A stretch of 33,897 nt of DNA from CAYZMH01 sp964479445 (GCA_964479445.1 CAYZMH010000026.1:1-33897), one strand, 5' to 3'; counted from the first letter of the stretch, positions 8,141-15,882 are shown. The notes: generated from the sequence alone by a model not told the origin. Numbers and translations: made by a program.

Positions 8141-8290
8141 GGGAATCGGATCGTGAACGATGGAGGTGCCCTGTTGCAGCGGGTTGCTGCACCTGGTAAA
8201 CCACGCATCACGAGCTGCTTCCCGCAAAATACCGGTCAGGTGCACAGTGGTGAGCACCTCGGGTAAGGTGTTGAGCGAAGAGTGGTTATA
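8141..8290 (+). ncRNA. structured RNA candidate, SRP-like features
   Basis: No coding frame of note lies here, but the stretch folds heavily on the plus strand. ATCG-TGAA-CGAT forms a hairpin (8150-8161). AGGT/ACCT (8164-8167/8191-8194) encloses GCAGC/GCTGC (8176-8180/8186-8190). A long rod closes with AACCAC/GTGGTT (8199-8204/8282-8287), CTTCCCG/CGGGtAAG (8218-8224/8260-8267) and AGGTGC/GCACCT (8238-8243/8254-8259). CTTCCCGCAA and ACCGGTCAGG at these positions recall bacterial 4.5S/SRP RNA (TCTCCCGCAA and CCAGGTCAGG in E. coli), and AGCA follows the apical stem. The tip lacks the expected GGAA tetraloop, and the 6-base perfect stem competes with the SRP fold, so this is tentative. It could instead be the leader of the sigma-factor gene. 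Confidence 0.42.
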
Positions 8291-8306
8291 GTCATTTTAC
8301 AATGCC

Positions 8307-8335
8307 GGGAATCCTTGATTTTCCCTTTATTATTT
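8307..8335 (+). terminator. weak terminator-like hairpin after the RNA candidate
   Basis: GGGAA (8307-8311) pairs with TTCCC (8321-8325) across a 9-base loop, followed by the T-rich TTTATTATTTT. The stem is short. If real it ends the structured RNA about 105 bases before the sigma-factor start. Confidence 0.35.
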
Positions 8336-8440
8336 TGTACCTTATCCCCTCTATTACCGGTTTAATTCTCTATTACGTTTTTCCGGTCAGGTGACAGCTA
8401 GGCGCTGAGATCCCCTGGTTTAACAGAAAATCAGCAAGGT

Positions 8441-8962
8441 ATGGAACCATCAGGAAATAAGAGTCAGGAGGAAGTAGTCTCGGCTAATATCCTGAAATTA
8501 AGAGAACAATTGTTTTATTATGCCCTGCAACTCACCGAAGATCACAACGACGCACAGGATCTGGTTCAGGAGACGAGTTACAAAGCTTTGAAGTATAAAG
8601 GTAAATTACAACACAACAAGCACACCCGGGCATGGATGTACACGATACTTCGAAATACCTATATCAATTATCTGCGAAGCGGCCACAGCAGACATATCAT
8701 ATCGGAAAATGACGAATCAAACCTCCAGATCTTCACAGCACAATTGCCGGAGGGAGAACATCCCGACCGGATCTATTTCCGGAAGGAGCTCCGCGAAATG
8801 ATTGAACTTTTGCCAACCAACTATTCAAGGCCGCTTCAACTTTTTCTCTCCGGCTATTCATACAAGGAGATATCCTCTATGATGAATATCCCTATCGGAA
8901 CGGTCAAAAGCAGGATTCACCTGGGTAAAAAGAGGATCAGGAACGCCTATGCCGCCGCCTGA
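8441..8962 (+). CDS. RNA polymerase sigma factor, ECF subfamily
   Basis: A 173-residue group-4 sigma factor. Region 2 (about 20-85) contains DAQDLVQETSYKALKY (37-52), the -10-recognition and core-binding block. Region 4 (about 115-168) ends in a clear HTH (YSYKEISSMMNIPIGTVKSR, 139-158). In Bacteroidetes such factors often pair with a FecR-type anti-sigma gene; none is adjacent, since the next gene is convergent and ends 2 bases away. Control may therefore act through the long structured upstream region and the nearby Crp-type site. Target genes cannot be predicted. The ATG at 8441 is supported by normal length and the start of region-2 similarity. Confidence 0.92.
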   Translation: MEPSGNKSQEEVVSANILKLREQLFYYALQLTEDHNDAQDLVQETSYKALKYKGKLQHNKHTRAWMYTILRNTYINYLRSGHSRHIISENDESNLQIFTAQLPEGEHPDRIYFRKELREMIELLPTNYSRPLQLFLSGYSYKEISSMMNIPIGTVKSRIHLGKKRIRNAYAAA

Positions 8963-8964
8963 AA

Positions 8965-9546
8965 TCATACAAGATCACACGCATCAGCAGGCATCCAGTG
9001 CGCATCTTTTCCTTCCCACTTTACATTGCATCCGGCAGGATTCGTAACCGGAACCGATATTTCCTTGCCTGATGTATGTTCTTCAAGCGCCCTGTCCAGA
9101 TCATGGGAGGAAGCTCTGTCCGGATTTTTCGGATTATCCACGGCACGACCTGTATAAATAAGTTTCCGGTTTTTGTCGAAAACATAGAAGTGGGGAGTTC
9201 GCAGGGCACCGAAATTCAGAGCGGTCTGCTGACTTTCATCCCTGAGGTAAACCCAGGGAAACCGGTGTTCTTTCATACGCCCGACCATGTGGTCAAAATC
9301 ATCTTCCCGGTAGGTATTTGCACTGTTGGAGTTGATTCCTACAAACTTCACCCCTTTTTTAGCAAATTTTTCAGCACTCTGCCGGGTTGTTTCATCAGAG
9401 CCTATTACATATGGACAATGATTGCAGGTAAAGAAGATTACCAGTGTATCCACATCCTTAAAGCTGTCAAGGGAGTAGTTATTCCCATCGGTAGCCGGAA
9501 GATTAAAATCCGGTGCACTGTTTCCAATTTCCAGTGTAAATGCCAT
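8965..9546 (-). CDS. thioredoxin-fold peroxiredoxin-like protein (CxxC)
   Basis: A 193-residue AhpC/TSA-type thioredoxin-fold protein without a signal peptide, so cytoplasmic. After GNSAPDFNLPATDG (8-21) the active-site loop is FFTCNHCPYV (C41, C44). A third cysteine sits in NPAGCNVKW (C173) and another near the end (C190). LRTPHFYVFD holds the expected cis-proline. This resembles the PRX-like group whose reaction is not established, probably thiol peroxidase or disulfide reductase. A paralogue (15279-15869) shares the CNxCP loop and the C-terminal GC.(I/V)K motif. The gene is divergent from NifS-SelD, with a 107-base shared upstream region, and convergent with the sigma factor. The TGA stop is not read as selenocysteine here, because the frame ends five codons later. 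Confidence 0.88.
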   Translation of the reverse strand: MAFTLEIGNSAPDFNLPATDGNNYSLDSFKDVDTLVIFFTCNHCPYVIGSDETTRQSAEKFAKKGVKFVGINSNSANTYREDDFDHMVGRMKEHRFPWVYLRDESQQTALNFGALRTPHFYVFDKNRKLIYTGRAVDNPKNPDRASSHDLDRALEEHTSGKEISVPVTNPAGCNVKWEGKDAHWMPADACDLV

Positions 9547-9636
9547 ATTTTTCTTGTTTTGTTCGTATTGATCTCTCCTTGTTTTGACGCCTTGTATGAA
9601 AAATTGTTTATAGGGTCAATTGATTTTGCGTTTTGT

Positions 9637-9644
9637 TAACTTTG
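9637..9644 (+). promoter_or_regulatory. candidate -7 promoter element for the nifS-selD fusion
   Basis: TAACTTTG matches TAnnTTTG exactly and ends only 9 bases before the ATG at 9654. Transcription would start about 3-7 bases after the element, giving a leaderless or nearly leaderless mRNA. No TTTG is at the ideal -33 distance; the nearest TTG triplets are too close (9620-9622) or too far (9604-9606). Confidence 0.45.
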
Positions 9645-9653
9645 TCAATAGCT

Positions 9654-11876
9654 ATGAATCCAATCTACCTTGATTATAATGCAACCACTCCTGTATCCCG
9701 GGAGGTGGTCGAGGCCATGATGCCGTTCCTTGAGACCCATTTTGGTAATCCATCCAGTATGCATTCCTATGGAGTTCAATCCAGGTTAGCCATCGAGGAT
9801 GCCCGGGAACACGTAGCCATGTTGCTTGGCTGTGAGCCATCCGAGGTGGTATTTACCAGCGGAGGGACGGAATCCAACAATTATGCAATCAAAGGTGCGG
9901 CCATGGCGCAGCGCCATAAAGGAAAGCATATCATTACATCGGCAATCGAGCATCCGGCGGTTACGGAAGTGTGCATATACCTGGAAAAACAGGGCTTCGA
10001 TATCACGTATCTTCCGGTGGATGAGTACGGATTGGTTTCCCCCTCATCATTGCAACATGCCTTGCGTCCGGATACAATCCTGGTCACTATCATGCATGCA
10101 AACAACGAGGTCGGTACCATACAACCGATCGGGGAGCTTTCAGCTATTGCCGGGAGACAGGGAATTTTATTTCATACAGATGCTGCCCAATCAGCCGGAA
10201 AGATCCCCACACGGGTGGATTCGCTGGGGGTGGACCTGTTGAGTATAGCCGGTCATAAGATCTATGCGCCCAAGGGAGTGGGAGCGCTCTTTATAGGTCA
10301 TGGCACCAGGCTGGAAAAAATGATGCATGGTGCAGACCATGAGCAAAATCTGCGTGCGGGAACCGAGAATGTCCATGAAATAGTGGGATTGGGAAAAGCC
10401 TGTGAGATTGCACACGAGAGACTGGAGGATCACATAAGCCATTACCGGCAAACCCGTGACCGGTTATTCGATCTTTTAAAAGAGGGGATTCCCGAATTAC
10501 GCCTTAACGGTCACCCCGAAAAACATCTTCCCAATACACTCAGTGTATCTTTTCCCGGAGTTGAGGCAAACACGCTGCTTGCGCGCCTGGAGGGAGTAGC
10601 CGCATCAGCCGGAGCGGCCTGTCATGCCGAAAGCATTGATCTCTCTGCTGTACTGGAAGCCATGCATATACCTTTGGAGTATGCCATGGGCACCATTCGT
10701 TTTTCTACCGGGAGAGCAACCACACAGGATGAAATTGAGAAAGCAGCCCGGGAGGTAATTGCTGCAGCCCGGGAACTTATACCGGGCCAGGAAAACGTAC
10801 CGCGGGAGAAAAAATTATCGAATGGTCAGGTAAAGCTTACGCAATACACTCACGGATTGGGATGCGCATGTAAGATCGCACCTGAGAAACTGGAAAAGGT
10901 CTTGCAGTCTATACCTTTTCATCCTGATGCCCGTGTCCTGGTAGGAACAGAGACCTCCGATGATGCTGCAGTATATAAAATTGATCATGAACAGGCCCTG
11001 GTTCAGACCCTGGATTTTTTTACCCCCATTGTGGATGATCCGTATGATTTCGGGGCTATTGCCGCTGCCAACGCGTTAAGTGATATTTATGCCATGGGAG
11101 CCTCTCCCATCTTTGCCATGAATATAGTGGGATTTCCCGAAGAAACGCTGCCCATGGAGGTCCTTCATGAGATCCTCAGGGGAGCACATGACAAGGCCCG
11201 GGAGGCGGGCATTCCTGTTCTTGGGGGACATACAATCGATGACCCGGAGCCAAAATACGGAATGGTGGCCAGTGGTCTTGTGGATCCCGGTAAGATCTGG
11301 AAAAATAACGGGGCCATCCCGGGTGACCTGTTGATCCTTACCAAGCCCATCGGGACAGGAATACTTACCACGGGACTAAAAAGGGGGCTTTTGTCTGCTG
11401 CCGGAGCTGATCGTGTTACCCGCGTGATGTCTGACCTCAACAAGAAAGCCTCCGAACTAATGAGAACCTATTCAGTTCATGCCTGTACAGACATCACCGG
11501 ATTTGGTCTCCTTGGGCATTTAAGGGAAATGGCTTTTGCCTCGGAATGCAATGCAGAAATCTGGTTTTCTGCTGTACCCGTTTTGGAAGAGACAGAGAAG
11601 TTGGTAACGGCCGGCGTTGTGCCGGGTGGTACGCAGCGTAACCTGTCTCATGTTCAGCCACACACCGATTTTGGAAAGCTTAACCACGGAAAGAAACTGT
11701 TACTGACAGATGCGCAAACGTCGGGCGGACTCTTAATTGCTATACCGCGCAAAGAAGCCGGCTCTGCACTGGAACTGCTGCAGGAGTCGGGCCTCGAACC
11801 GGTTAGCATTATCGGCCGAATGACACAACGGGGTACAGGAAAAATAATCATTTTAAAAGATAAACCGGATGAATAA
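9654..11876 (+). CDS. selD: cysteine desulfurase-selenophosphate synthetase fusion (NifS-SelD)
   Basis: A single 740-residue frame joins two whole enzymes. Residues 1-375 are a NifS/IscS-like PLP cysteine desulfurase: YLDYNATTP, FTSGGTESNN (67-76), HTDAAQSAGK, the PLP lysine K202 in SIAGHKIYAPKG, and the catalytic C323 in SAGAACHAES. After a short linker (about 376-391) comes a full SelD: LTQYTHGLGCACK (395-407), with C404 and K407 matching C17 and K20 of E. coli SelD, then DDAAV, the GGHTIDDPEPKYGM block and DITGFGLLGHL. It is the Cys form, not Sec. The NifS half could release selenium from selenocysteine straight to SelD, which makes selenophosphate from ATP. The ATG at 9654 is preferred over an in-frame TTG at 9633 because similarity starts at MNPIYLDYNA. 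It overlaps the next gene by 8 bases. Confidence 0.95.
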   Translation: MNPIYLDYNATTPVSREVVEAMMPFLETHFGNPSSMHSYGVQSRLAIEDAREHVAMLLGCEPSEVVFTSGGTESNNYAIKGAAMAQRHKGKHIITSAIEHPAVTEVCIYLEKQGFDITYLPVDEYGLVSPSSLQHALRPDTILVTIMHANNEVGTIQPIGELSAIAGRQGILFHTDAAQSAGKIPTRVDSLGVDLLSIAGHKIYAPKGVGALFIGHGTRLEKMMHGADHEQNLRAGTENVHEIVGLGKACEIAHERLEDHISHYRQTRDRLFDLLKEGIPELRLNGHPEKHLPNTLSVSFPGVEANTLLARLEGVAASAGAACHAESIDLSAVLEAMHIPLEYAMGTIRFSTGRATTQDEIEKAAREVIAAARELIPGQENVPREKKLSNGQVKLTQYTHGLGCACKIAPEKLEKVLQSIPFHPDARVLVGTETSDDAAVYKIDHEQALVQTLDFFTPIVDDPYDFGAIAAANALSDIYAMGASPIFAMNIVGFPEETLPMEVLHEILRGAHDKAREAGIPVLGGHTIDDPEPKYGMVASGLVDPGKIWKNNGAIPGDLLILTKPIGTGILTTGLKRGLLSAAGADRVTRVMSDLNKKASELMRTYSVHACTDITGFGLLGHLREMAFASECNAEIWFSAVPVLEETEKLVTAGVVPGGTQRNLSHVQPHTDFGKLNHGKKLLLTDAQTSGGLLIAIPRKEAGSALELLQESGLEPVSIIGRMTQRGTGKIIILKDKPDE

Positions 11877-14133
11877 AAAATCCCCCGAATTGAGCTTCTG
11901 CAGGATGGGATCACGCCTGATATTACTGGTTATAGCTCAGATGCTTCTTACAGGAAGTGTGAATGGACAGCCATTGCTTTCCTGGTCTGAATTGACTCCG
12001 GTGAAGGAACTCCCTGCAGGAATAGAACTCTTCAGGGGTGCGGGCTCAATCGGGGAAGATACTGTTACCGCTTATTATACGAGTACCAATTTGCAATCAG
12101 GCAAGTTTGTTTTTTATCCCCTCTATTCGGAATTGAATCAAAAACCTTTGTCGTTTTATGAAGAGAATAGCGAAGATGTCTTGATTATTACAAATGGCGG
12201 GTATTTTGGCACGAATGTATCGTACAGTATGGTTCACAACAACTTCCATACCCATGCTCCCAACATCAGGGCGGTAAACCGCACATACAACAATCTATCC
12301 TATGCCTATTTTCCGACACGGGGTGCATTTGGGATACCCCCTTCTCAATATGCCAGTGCAGAGTACATTTATACGCTCCCCGAAGGGGTAACTTACCACT
12401 ACCCCCGGCCAAGTCAGAACAGTACCGATGCACCACCCCTGCCACAGCCCGATTCAGAGTTTCCGGAGGGCGGTAATCCCTGGAATGTCAGTGAAGCTAT
12501 TGGGGGCGGTCCCCTTTTGATCAAAAACGGACAGGCTGTTGAAGATTATACCCCGGAGTTGTTTCCGCCCGATATTACAGCCTCCAAAGCACCGAGGACA
12601 GCCATTGGAGTCAGGACAGACGGCAAGCTCATTAATCTCGTCGTGGACGGAAGACAGGATCATTCCAGGGGAGTGTCACTCGAAGTTCTCACAGACATTA
12701 TGTTAGAACTGGGATGCGTCGAAGCGATCAACCTGGATGGTGGGGGATCCTCCTGCCTGTTGGTCCATGAACAGGTAATCAACCAACCATCTGATGGAAG
12801 CACACGGTATATACCAAGTGTTGTTGCGGTTAAACAAGCCATGCTACATTACCTCTTTGACAGAGCGTTCTTTGAGCCCGGTACCCAACCGATCGATAGC
12901 CTGGAATACGATTATTATGGTTTCAATACATGGTATCTCTTTGCACCCGGTGAAATCGGTACCTGTTTTATTGGACCCGGCAATCCGGCTGAGTACAGGA
13001 TTGAGATGCCGGTCAAAGAGCATTCATCCGCTTTATCGGATTCCCTGCAATTTGTACTGCACCGCCAGAGAGGACTCAGAGACACTCTTTGCCTGGATCA
13101 GGGGAACACGGGAACCGATTATTTTTATACGCTTGGGAGTTATCAATTGGGGCCAGGAGACAGCATCACGGTGCACAACCTGGATCCCGATACTGATGCT
13201 CTCCTCGCGGGCTTCCGGCTTATCCGGACAAACAATGGACAACCCCTGGTTTCCCTGTTAAATCGTGAATCTTTTGGAAAACATTCTCTTTATGAAACCA
13301 TTCGGTTTGTTACCGAAGCATCCGGTCGCAATATATACCGCCAGATCGAACGTTTTAAACTTTACGAAGAAAAAAAGGGGGTCCGTGAATTGTTGGTTGA
13401 TCGATCGTTTGAACCGGCAGATCAATCCAGGGACACGTTGTTTTATACATTGAAATCCCTTCATGATCCCATTTTACTGCATTTCACCTATTTTGACACC
13501 TACGGGGACTCTGTTCCGGTTACCTACACTATACAGCAGGACCTCTCCCCTCCTACCGTCGGTTTTGGGAAAAATTCTGTATTAACAGGCACTCCGGGTG
13601 ATACGCTTCTGTTTGAGTTAAAAGTAAAGCCCGGTCATCCCACACGATCCCTTAAAAGTCTCCTGGTATTCCTGAACCCCGAGAACGGGAACCAGTTGCT
13701 TGCTACCTATACACCGAATCCCGGGGGGGATACGATTTTGTTTACCTATCCCCTATCGATGGTTGATATTCCCGGAGTTCATTTTCGCTTTGTGGCAGAG
13801 GACATGGCTGGTTTTACCGGGTTGCGGGATTACAGCCTGGAAGTAACCGGGGTTGCAACCATGCCGGGAAGTCCCTTGAAGTTAGCTTATATGAAAAATG
13901 CGCATTCCCTGCGGTTCCAATCAACAGCAGGTGATATCCGTGATGTGATCCATCTACAGGTAATTGATTTATACGGAAGAGTCCTGCTAACAACAGTGTG
14001 TCAACCAGACCAACCTGTTAAACTGCCCCGGGTGGAACCGGGAATCTACATAGTCCGATACCTTTACAGGCAGCAGGCAGGAAGCGAATCGTTCTTTTTG
14101 TATAAACCAGGTGCATCATCACTTCTCCATTAA
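11869..14133 (+). CDS. secreted NAGPA-type phosphodiester glycosidase, T9SS-like tail
   Basis: A 754-residue exported protein. A signal peptide (hydrophobic about 16-30) ends near VNGQ; the start could also be M13. The NAGPA/phosphodiester glycosidase domain (about 45-330) shows NGGYFG (109-114), IGGGPLLIKNGQ (211-222), PRTAIGV (242-248), DGR (260-262) and LDGGGSS (289-295), the family's key segments. A long middle part (about 335-660) looks like beta-rich domains I do not recognise. The tail (about 665-754, with LQVIDLYGRVLL and EPGIYIVRYLY) is typical of type IX secretion C-terminal sorting domains, so the protein is probably surface-displayed or released. It would cleave sugar-1-phosphodiesters; the substrate is unknown. 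Its start lies inside the end of the nifS-selD frame, so translation is probably coupled. Confidence 0.85.
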   Translation: MNKKSPELSFCRMGSRLILLVIAQMLLTGSVNGQPLLSWSELTPVKELPAGIELFRGAGSIGEDTVTAYYTSTNLQSGKFVFYPLYSELNQKPLSFYEENSEDVLIITNGGYFGTNVSYSMVHNNFHTHAPNIRAVNRTYNNLSYAYFPTRGAFGIPPSQYASAEYIYTLPEGVTYHYPRPSQNSTDAPPLPQPDSEFPEGGNPWNVSEAIGGGPLLIKNGQAVEDYTPELFPPDITASKAPRTAIGVRTDGKLINLVVDGRQDHSRGVSLEVLTDIMLELGCVEAINLDGGGSSCLLVHEQVINQPSDGSTRYIPSVVAVKQAMLHYLFDRAFFEPGTQPIDSLEYDYYGFNTWYLFAPGEIGTCFIGPGNPAEYRIEMPVKEHSSALSDSLQFVLHRQRGLRDTLCLDQGNTGTDYFYTLGSYQLGPGDSITVHNLDPDTDALLAGFRLIRTNNGQPLVSLLNRESFGKHSLYETIRFVTEASGRNIYRQIERFKLYEEKKGVRELLVDRSFEPADQSRDTLFYTLKSLHDPILLHFTYFDTYGDSVPVTYTIQQDLSPPTVGFGKNSVLTGTPGDTLLFELKVKPGHPTRSLKSLLVFLNPENGNQLLATYTPNPGGDTILFTYPLSMVDIPGVHFRFVAEDMAGFTGLRDYSLEVTGVATMPGSPLKLAYMKNAHSLRFQSTAGDIRDVIHLQVIDLYGRVLLTTVCQPDQPVKLPRVEPGIYIVRYLYRQQAGSESFFLYKPGASSLLH

Positions 14134-14168
14134 TTGAACCATTTTGATTTACCGCGTGTTTAAAATAA

Positions 14169-14702
14169 ATGAAACTACTCACAACCATAACCCTGCTTAT
14201 ATTTATGCAACCAACCCATATGCTTTATGACTTCACCGCTGAAAGCTATCCTGGTGAATGGATGATTATTGATGATGGTGTGATGGGAGGACGGTCGCGT
14301 GGTAACTATCAGATAAATGAACAGGGACACGGGGACTTTTCCGGAAAGGTCTCCCTGGAAAACAACGGGGGGTTCTCTCTTATGAGATACCGTTCAGAAC
14401 GAATTGATGTGACTCCTTACCAGACTCTCCGGATTCGACTCAAGGGCGACGGAAAACGGTATCAGGCCAGGGTAAAAAGCAAACCCAATCAGCGCCACAG
14501 TTACATTTACTCTTTTAACACTACGGGGAAGTGGGAAGTGGTGGAGATTCCCCTGGGGGAAATGACACCCAGTTTCCGGGGAATAAACCTGCCTATCCCT
14601 GATTTCCCGGGCAAGACCATTGCAGAGATGGGAATACTAATCGGCAATAATAAAGAAGAAGCATTCCACCTGGAAATGGATTGGATCGCTCTTTCACCAT
14701 GA
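14169..14702 (+). CDS. CIA30 family protein
   Basis: A 177-residue protein built almost wholly of one CIA30 domain, a galactose-binding-like beta-sandwich named after a complex I assembly factor: DFTAESYPGEWMIIDDGVMGG, GDFSGKVSLENNGGFSLMR, LRIRLKGDGKRYQ, and FHLEMDWIAL at the end. The first 15 residues are hydrophobic (LLTTITLLIFMQPTHM) and may be a weak signal peptide or a mis-set start; M18 (MLYDF) is the alternative. Bacterial members have no settled function. It lies 35 bases after the NAGPA gene and 76 before the TlpA-like gene, all on one strand, so a shared transcript is plausible. Confidence 0.8.
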   Translation: MKLLTTITLLIFMQPTHMLYDFTAESYPGEWMIIDDGVMGGRSRGNYQINEQGHGDFSGKVSLENNGGFSLMRYRSERIDVTPYQTLRIRLKGDGKRYQARVKSKPNQRHSYIYSFNTTGKWEVVEIPLGEMTPSFRGINLPIPDFPGKTIAEMGILIGNNKEEAFHLEMDWIALSP

Positions 14703-14778
14703 CAAAGCAGGGTTTTTATCATTGTTTTAACAGGGGAACACTTCTAACATTTGCGCCCAATCACTTGTTACAAATAGC

Positions 14779-15270
14779 ATGGTAGGATTACGCATCGGTA
14801 TTTTATTTATTTTGCTCTCGGGGCATATTCACGCACAAGAGGTTCGGGTTGTTAAAGTCGGGACAGAAGAACTCATGGAGTTGCTGAACAAGCATAATGA
14901 CACCACCTATGTGGTGAATTTCTGGGCCACATGGTGTTCACCGTGTGTGAAGGAGATCCCCTATTTCCAGGATCTGCAGGATGCCTACAGCGAACAATAC
15001 CTGCAGGTCATCCTGGTTAGTATGGATTTCCCTAACCAGCTGGAGAAAAGGGTAAATCCGTTTCTTGTGAAAAGAGAGATATCCCTGCCCGTTTATTTAA
15101 TGACCGATCTGGATTATGACAGCTGGATTGAAAGGGTTGACCCTTCATGGTCCGGCGCTATTCCAGCCACTCTCATATATAACCGGTCTGACCGCATTTT
15201 TTTTGAACAGGAGTTTGAAAAGGATGCCCTCTTCAGCCAATTGAACAAGTTTATACATAACCTTAAATAA
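14779..15270 (+). CDS. TlpA-like exported thioredoxin
   Basis: A 163-residue thioredoxin-fold protein with an N-terminal signal peptide (about 1-20, ending HIHAQ) and the active site NFWATWCSPCVKEIP (C53, C56). It is of the TlpA/ResA kind: a membrane- or periplasm-side thiol reductase rather than a cytoplasmic thioredoxin. Proline near GAIPATLIYN is the cis-Pro loop. The gene ends 8 bases before the peroxiredoxin-like gene, so the two are surely cotranscribed and may act as a reductase/peroxidase pair in the periplasm. A GTTACA half-site (14767-14772), matching one arm of the Crp-type operator at 8053, lies 6 bases before its start; one half-site alone is weak evidence. Confidence 0.88.
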   Translation: MVGLRIGILFILLSGHIHAQEVRVVKVGTEELMELLNKHNDTTYVVNFWATWCSPCVKEIPYFQDLQDAYSEQYLQVILVSMDFPNQLEKRVNPFLVKREISLPVYLMTDLDYDSWIERVDPSWSGAIPATLIYNRSDRIFFEQEFEKDALFSQLNKFIHNLK

Positions 15271-15278
15271 TCAATCCT

Positions 15279-15869
15279 ATGAAAAAACAGATCCTACTAT
15301 CAACAGCCCTGATCTTTACCGCAGTGTTGTTGTCTGCCCAGGCATCACCCGGTGATGAAGCCATTGATTTCACCTTAAAGAATGTTGACGGGAAGATGGT
15401 CAGTTTATCGGATTACAGCCAGGAAAAAGGTGTCATCCTGGTCTTCACCTGCAATCCCTGTCCGTTTTCAAAAGCTTATGAACAGCGCATCATTGGGTTA
15501 CATGAATTCTTCGCTCAAAAGGGATTTCCCGTAGTAGCTATTAATCCGAATGATGAAAAAGCGTCACCGGATGACACCTTTGAGAAGATGAAAGAGCGGG
15601 CAGAAGACCGGAACTATCCTTTCCCTTATCTTAAAGACGAAACCCAGGAGGTCTACAAAGCATACGGGGCTACCCGGACACCCCATGTTTTTCTGTTGGA
15701 TAATGAGAATGGCACTTTTAAAGTGGCATACATCGGAGCGATTGACGACAATGCCATGGATGAGAAATCAGTTACCAAAAGGTATATATATTCGGCCATA
15801 CAGGCACTTATGGAGGGGAATAAGCCGGATCCCGCCACAACCCGTGCCATTGGATGTACTATTAAATAA
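15279..15869 (+). CDS. exported peroxiredoxin-like protein (CxxC), paralogue of 8965-9546
   Basis: A 196-residue thioredoxin-fold protein with a signal peptide (1-20, ending LLSAQ), so periplasmic. The active loop is VFTCNPCPFSK (C58, C61). TRTPHVFLLD gives the cis-Pro region, and the protein ends in AIGCTIK (C193), the same late cysteine motif as its cytoplasmic paralogue at 8965-9546. Its partner just upstream is a TlpA-like reductase 8 bases away. Likely reactions are peroxide or disulfide reduction; no substrate can be assigned. It converges on the RND permease gene with a 13-base gap. Confidence 0.87.
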   Translation: MKKQILLSTALIFTAVLLSAQASPGDEAIDFTLKNVDGKMVSLSDYSQEKGVILVFTCNPCPFSKAYEQRIIGLHEFFAQKGFPVVAINPNDEKASPDDTFEKMKERAEDRNYPFPYLKDETQEVYKAYGATRTPHVFLLDNENGTFKVAYIGAIDDNAMDEKSVTKRYIYSAIQALMEGNKPDPATTRAIGCTIK

Positions 15870-15882
15870 CACGGCGGGATGG

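Noticed and set aside
8141..8225. Possible selenocysteine tRNA near selD
   Set aside because: GGGAA/TTCCC arms exist, but there is no GTTCGAATC-type T loop, no TCA anticodon in a 7-base loop and no long variable arm in the right place.
8958..8967. TGA of the peroxiredoxin-like gene (8965-9546) as a selenocysteine codon
   Set aside because: Reading through adds only a few residues before a TAG, and no conserved Sec motif precedes the TGA. The TGA stops of the rhamnosidase and CIA30 genes also lead into noncoding sequence.
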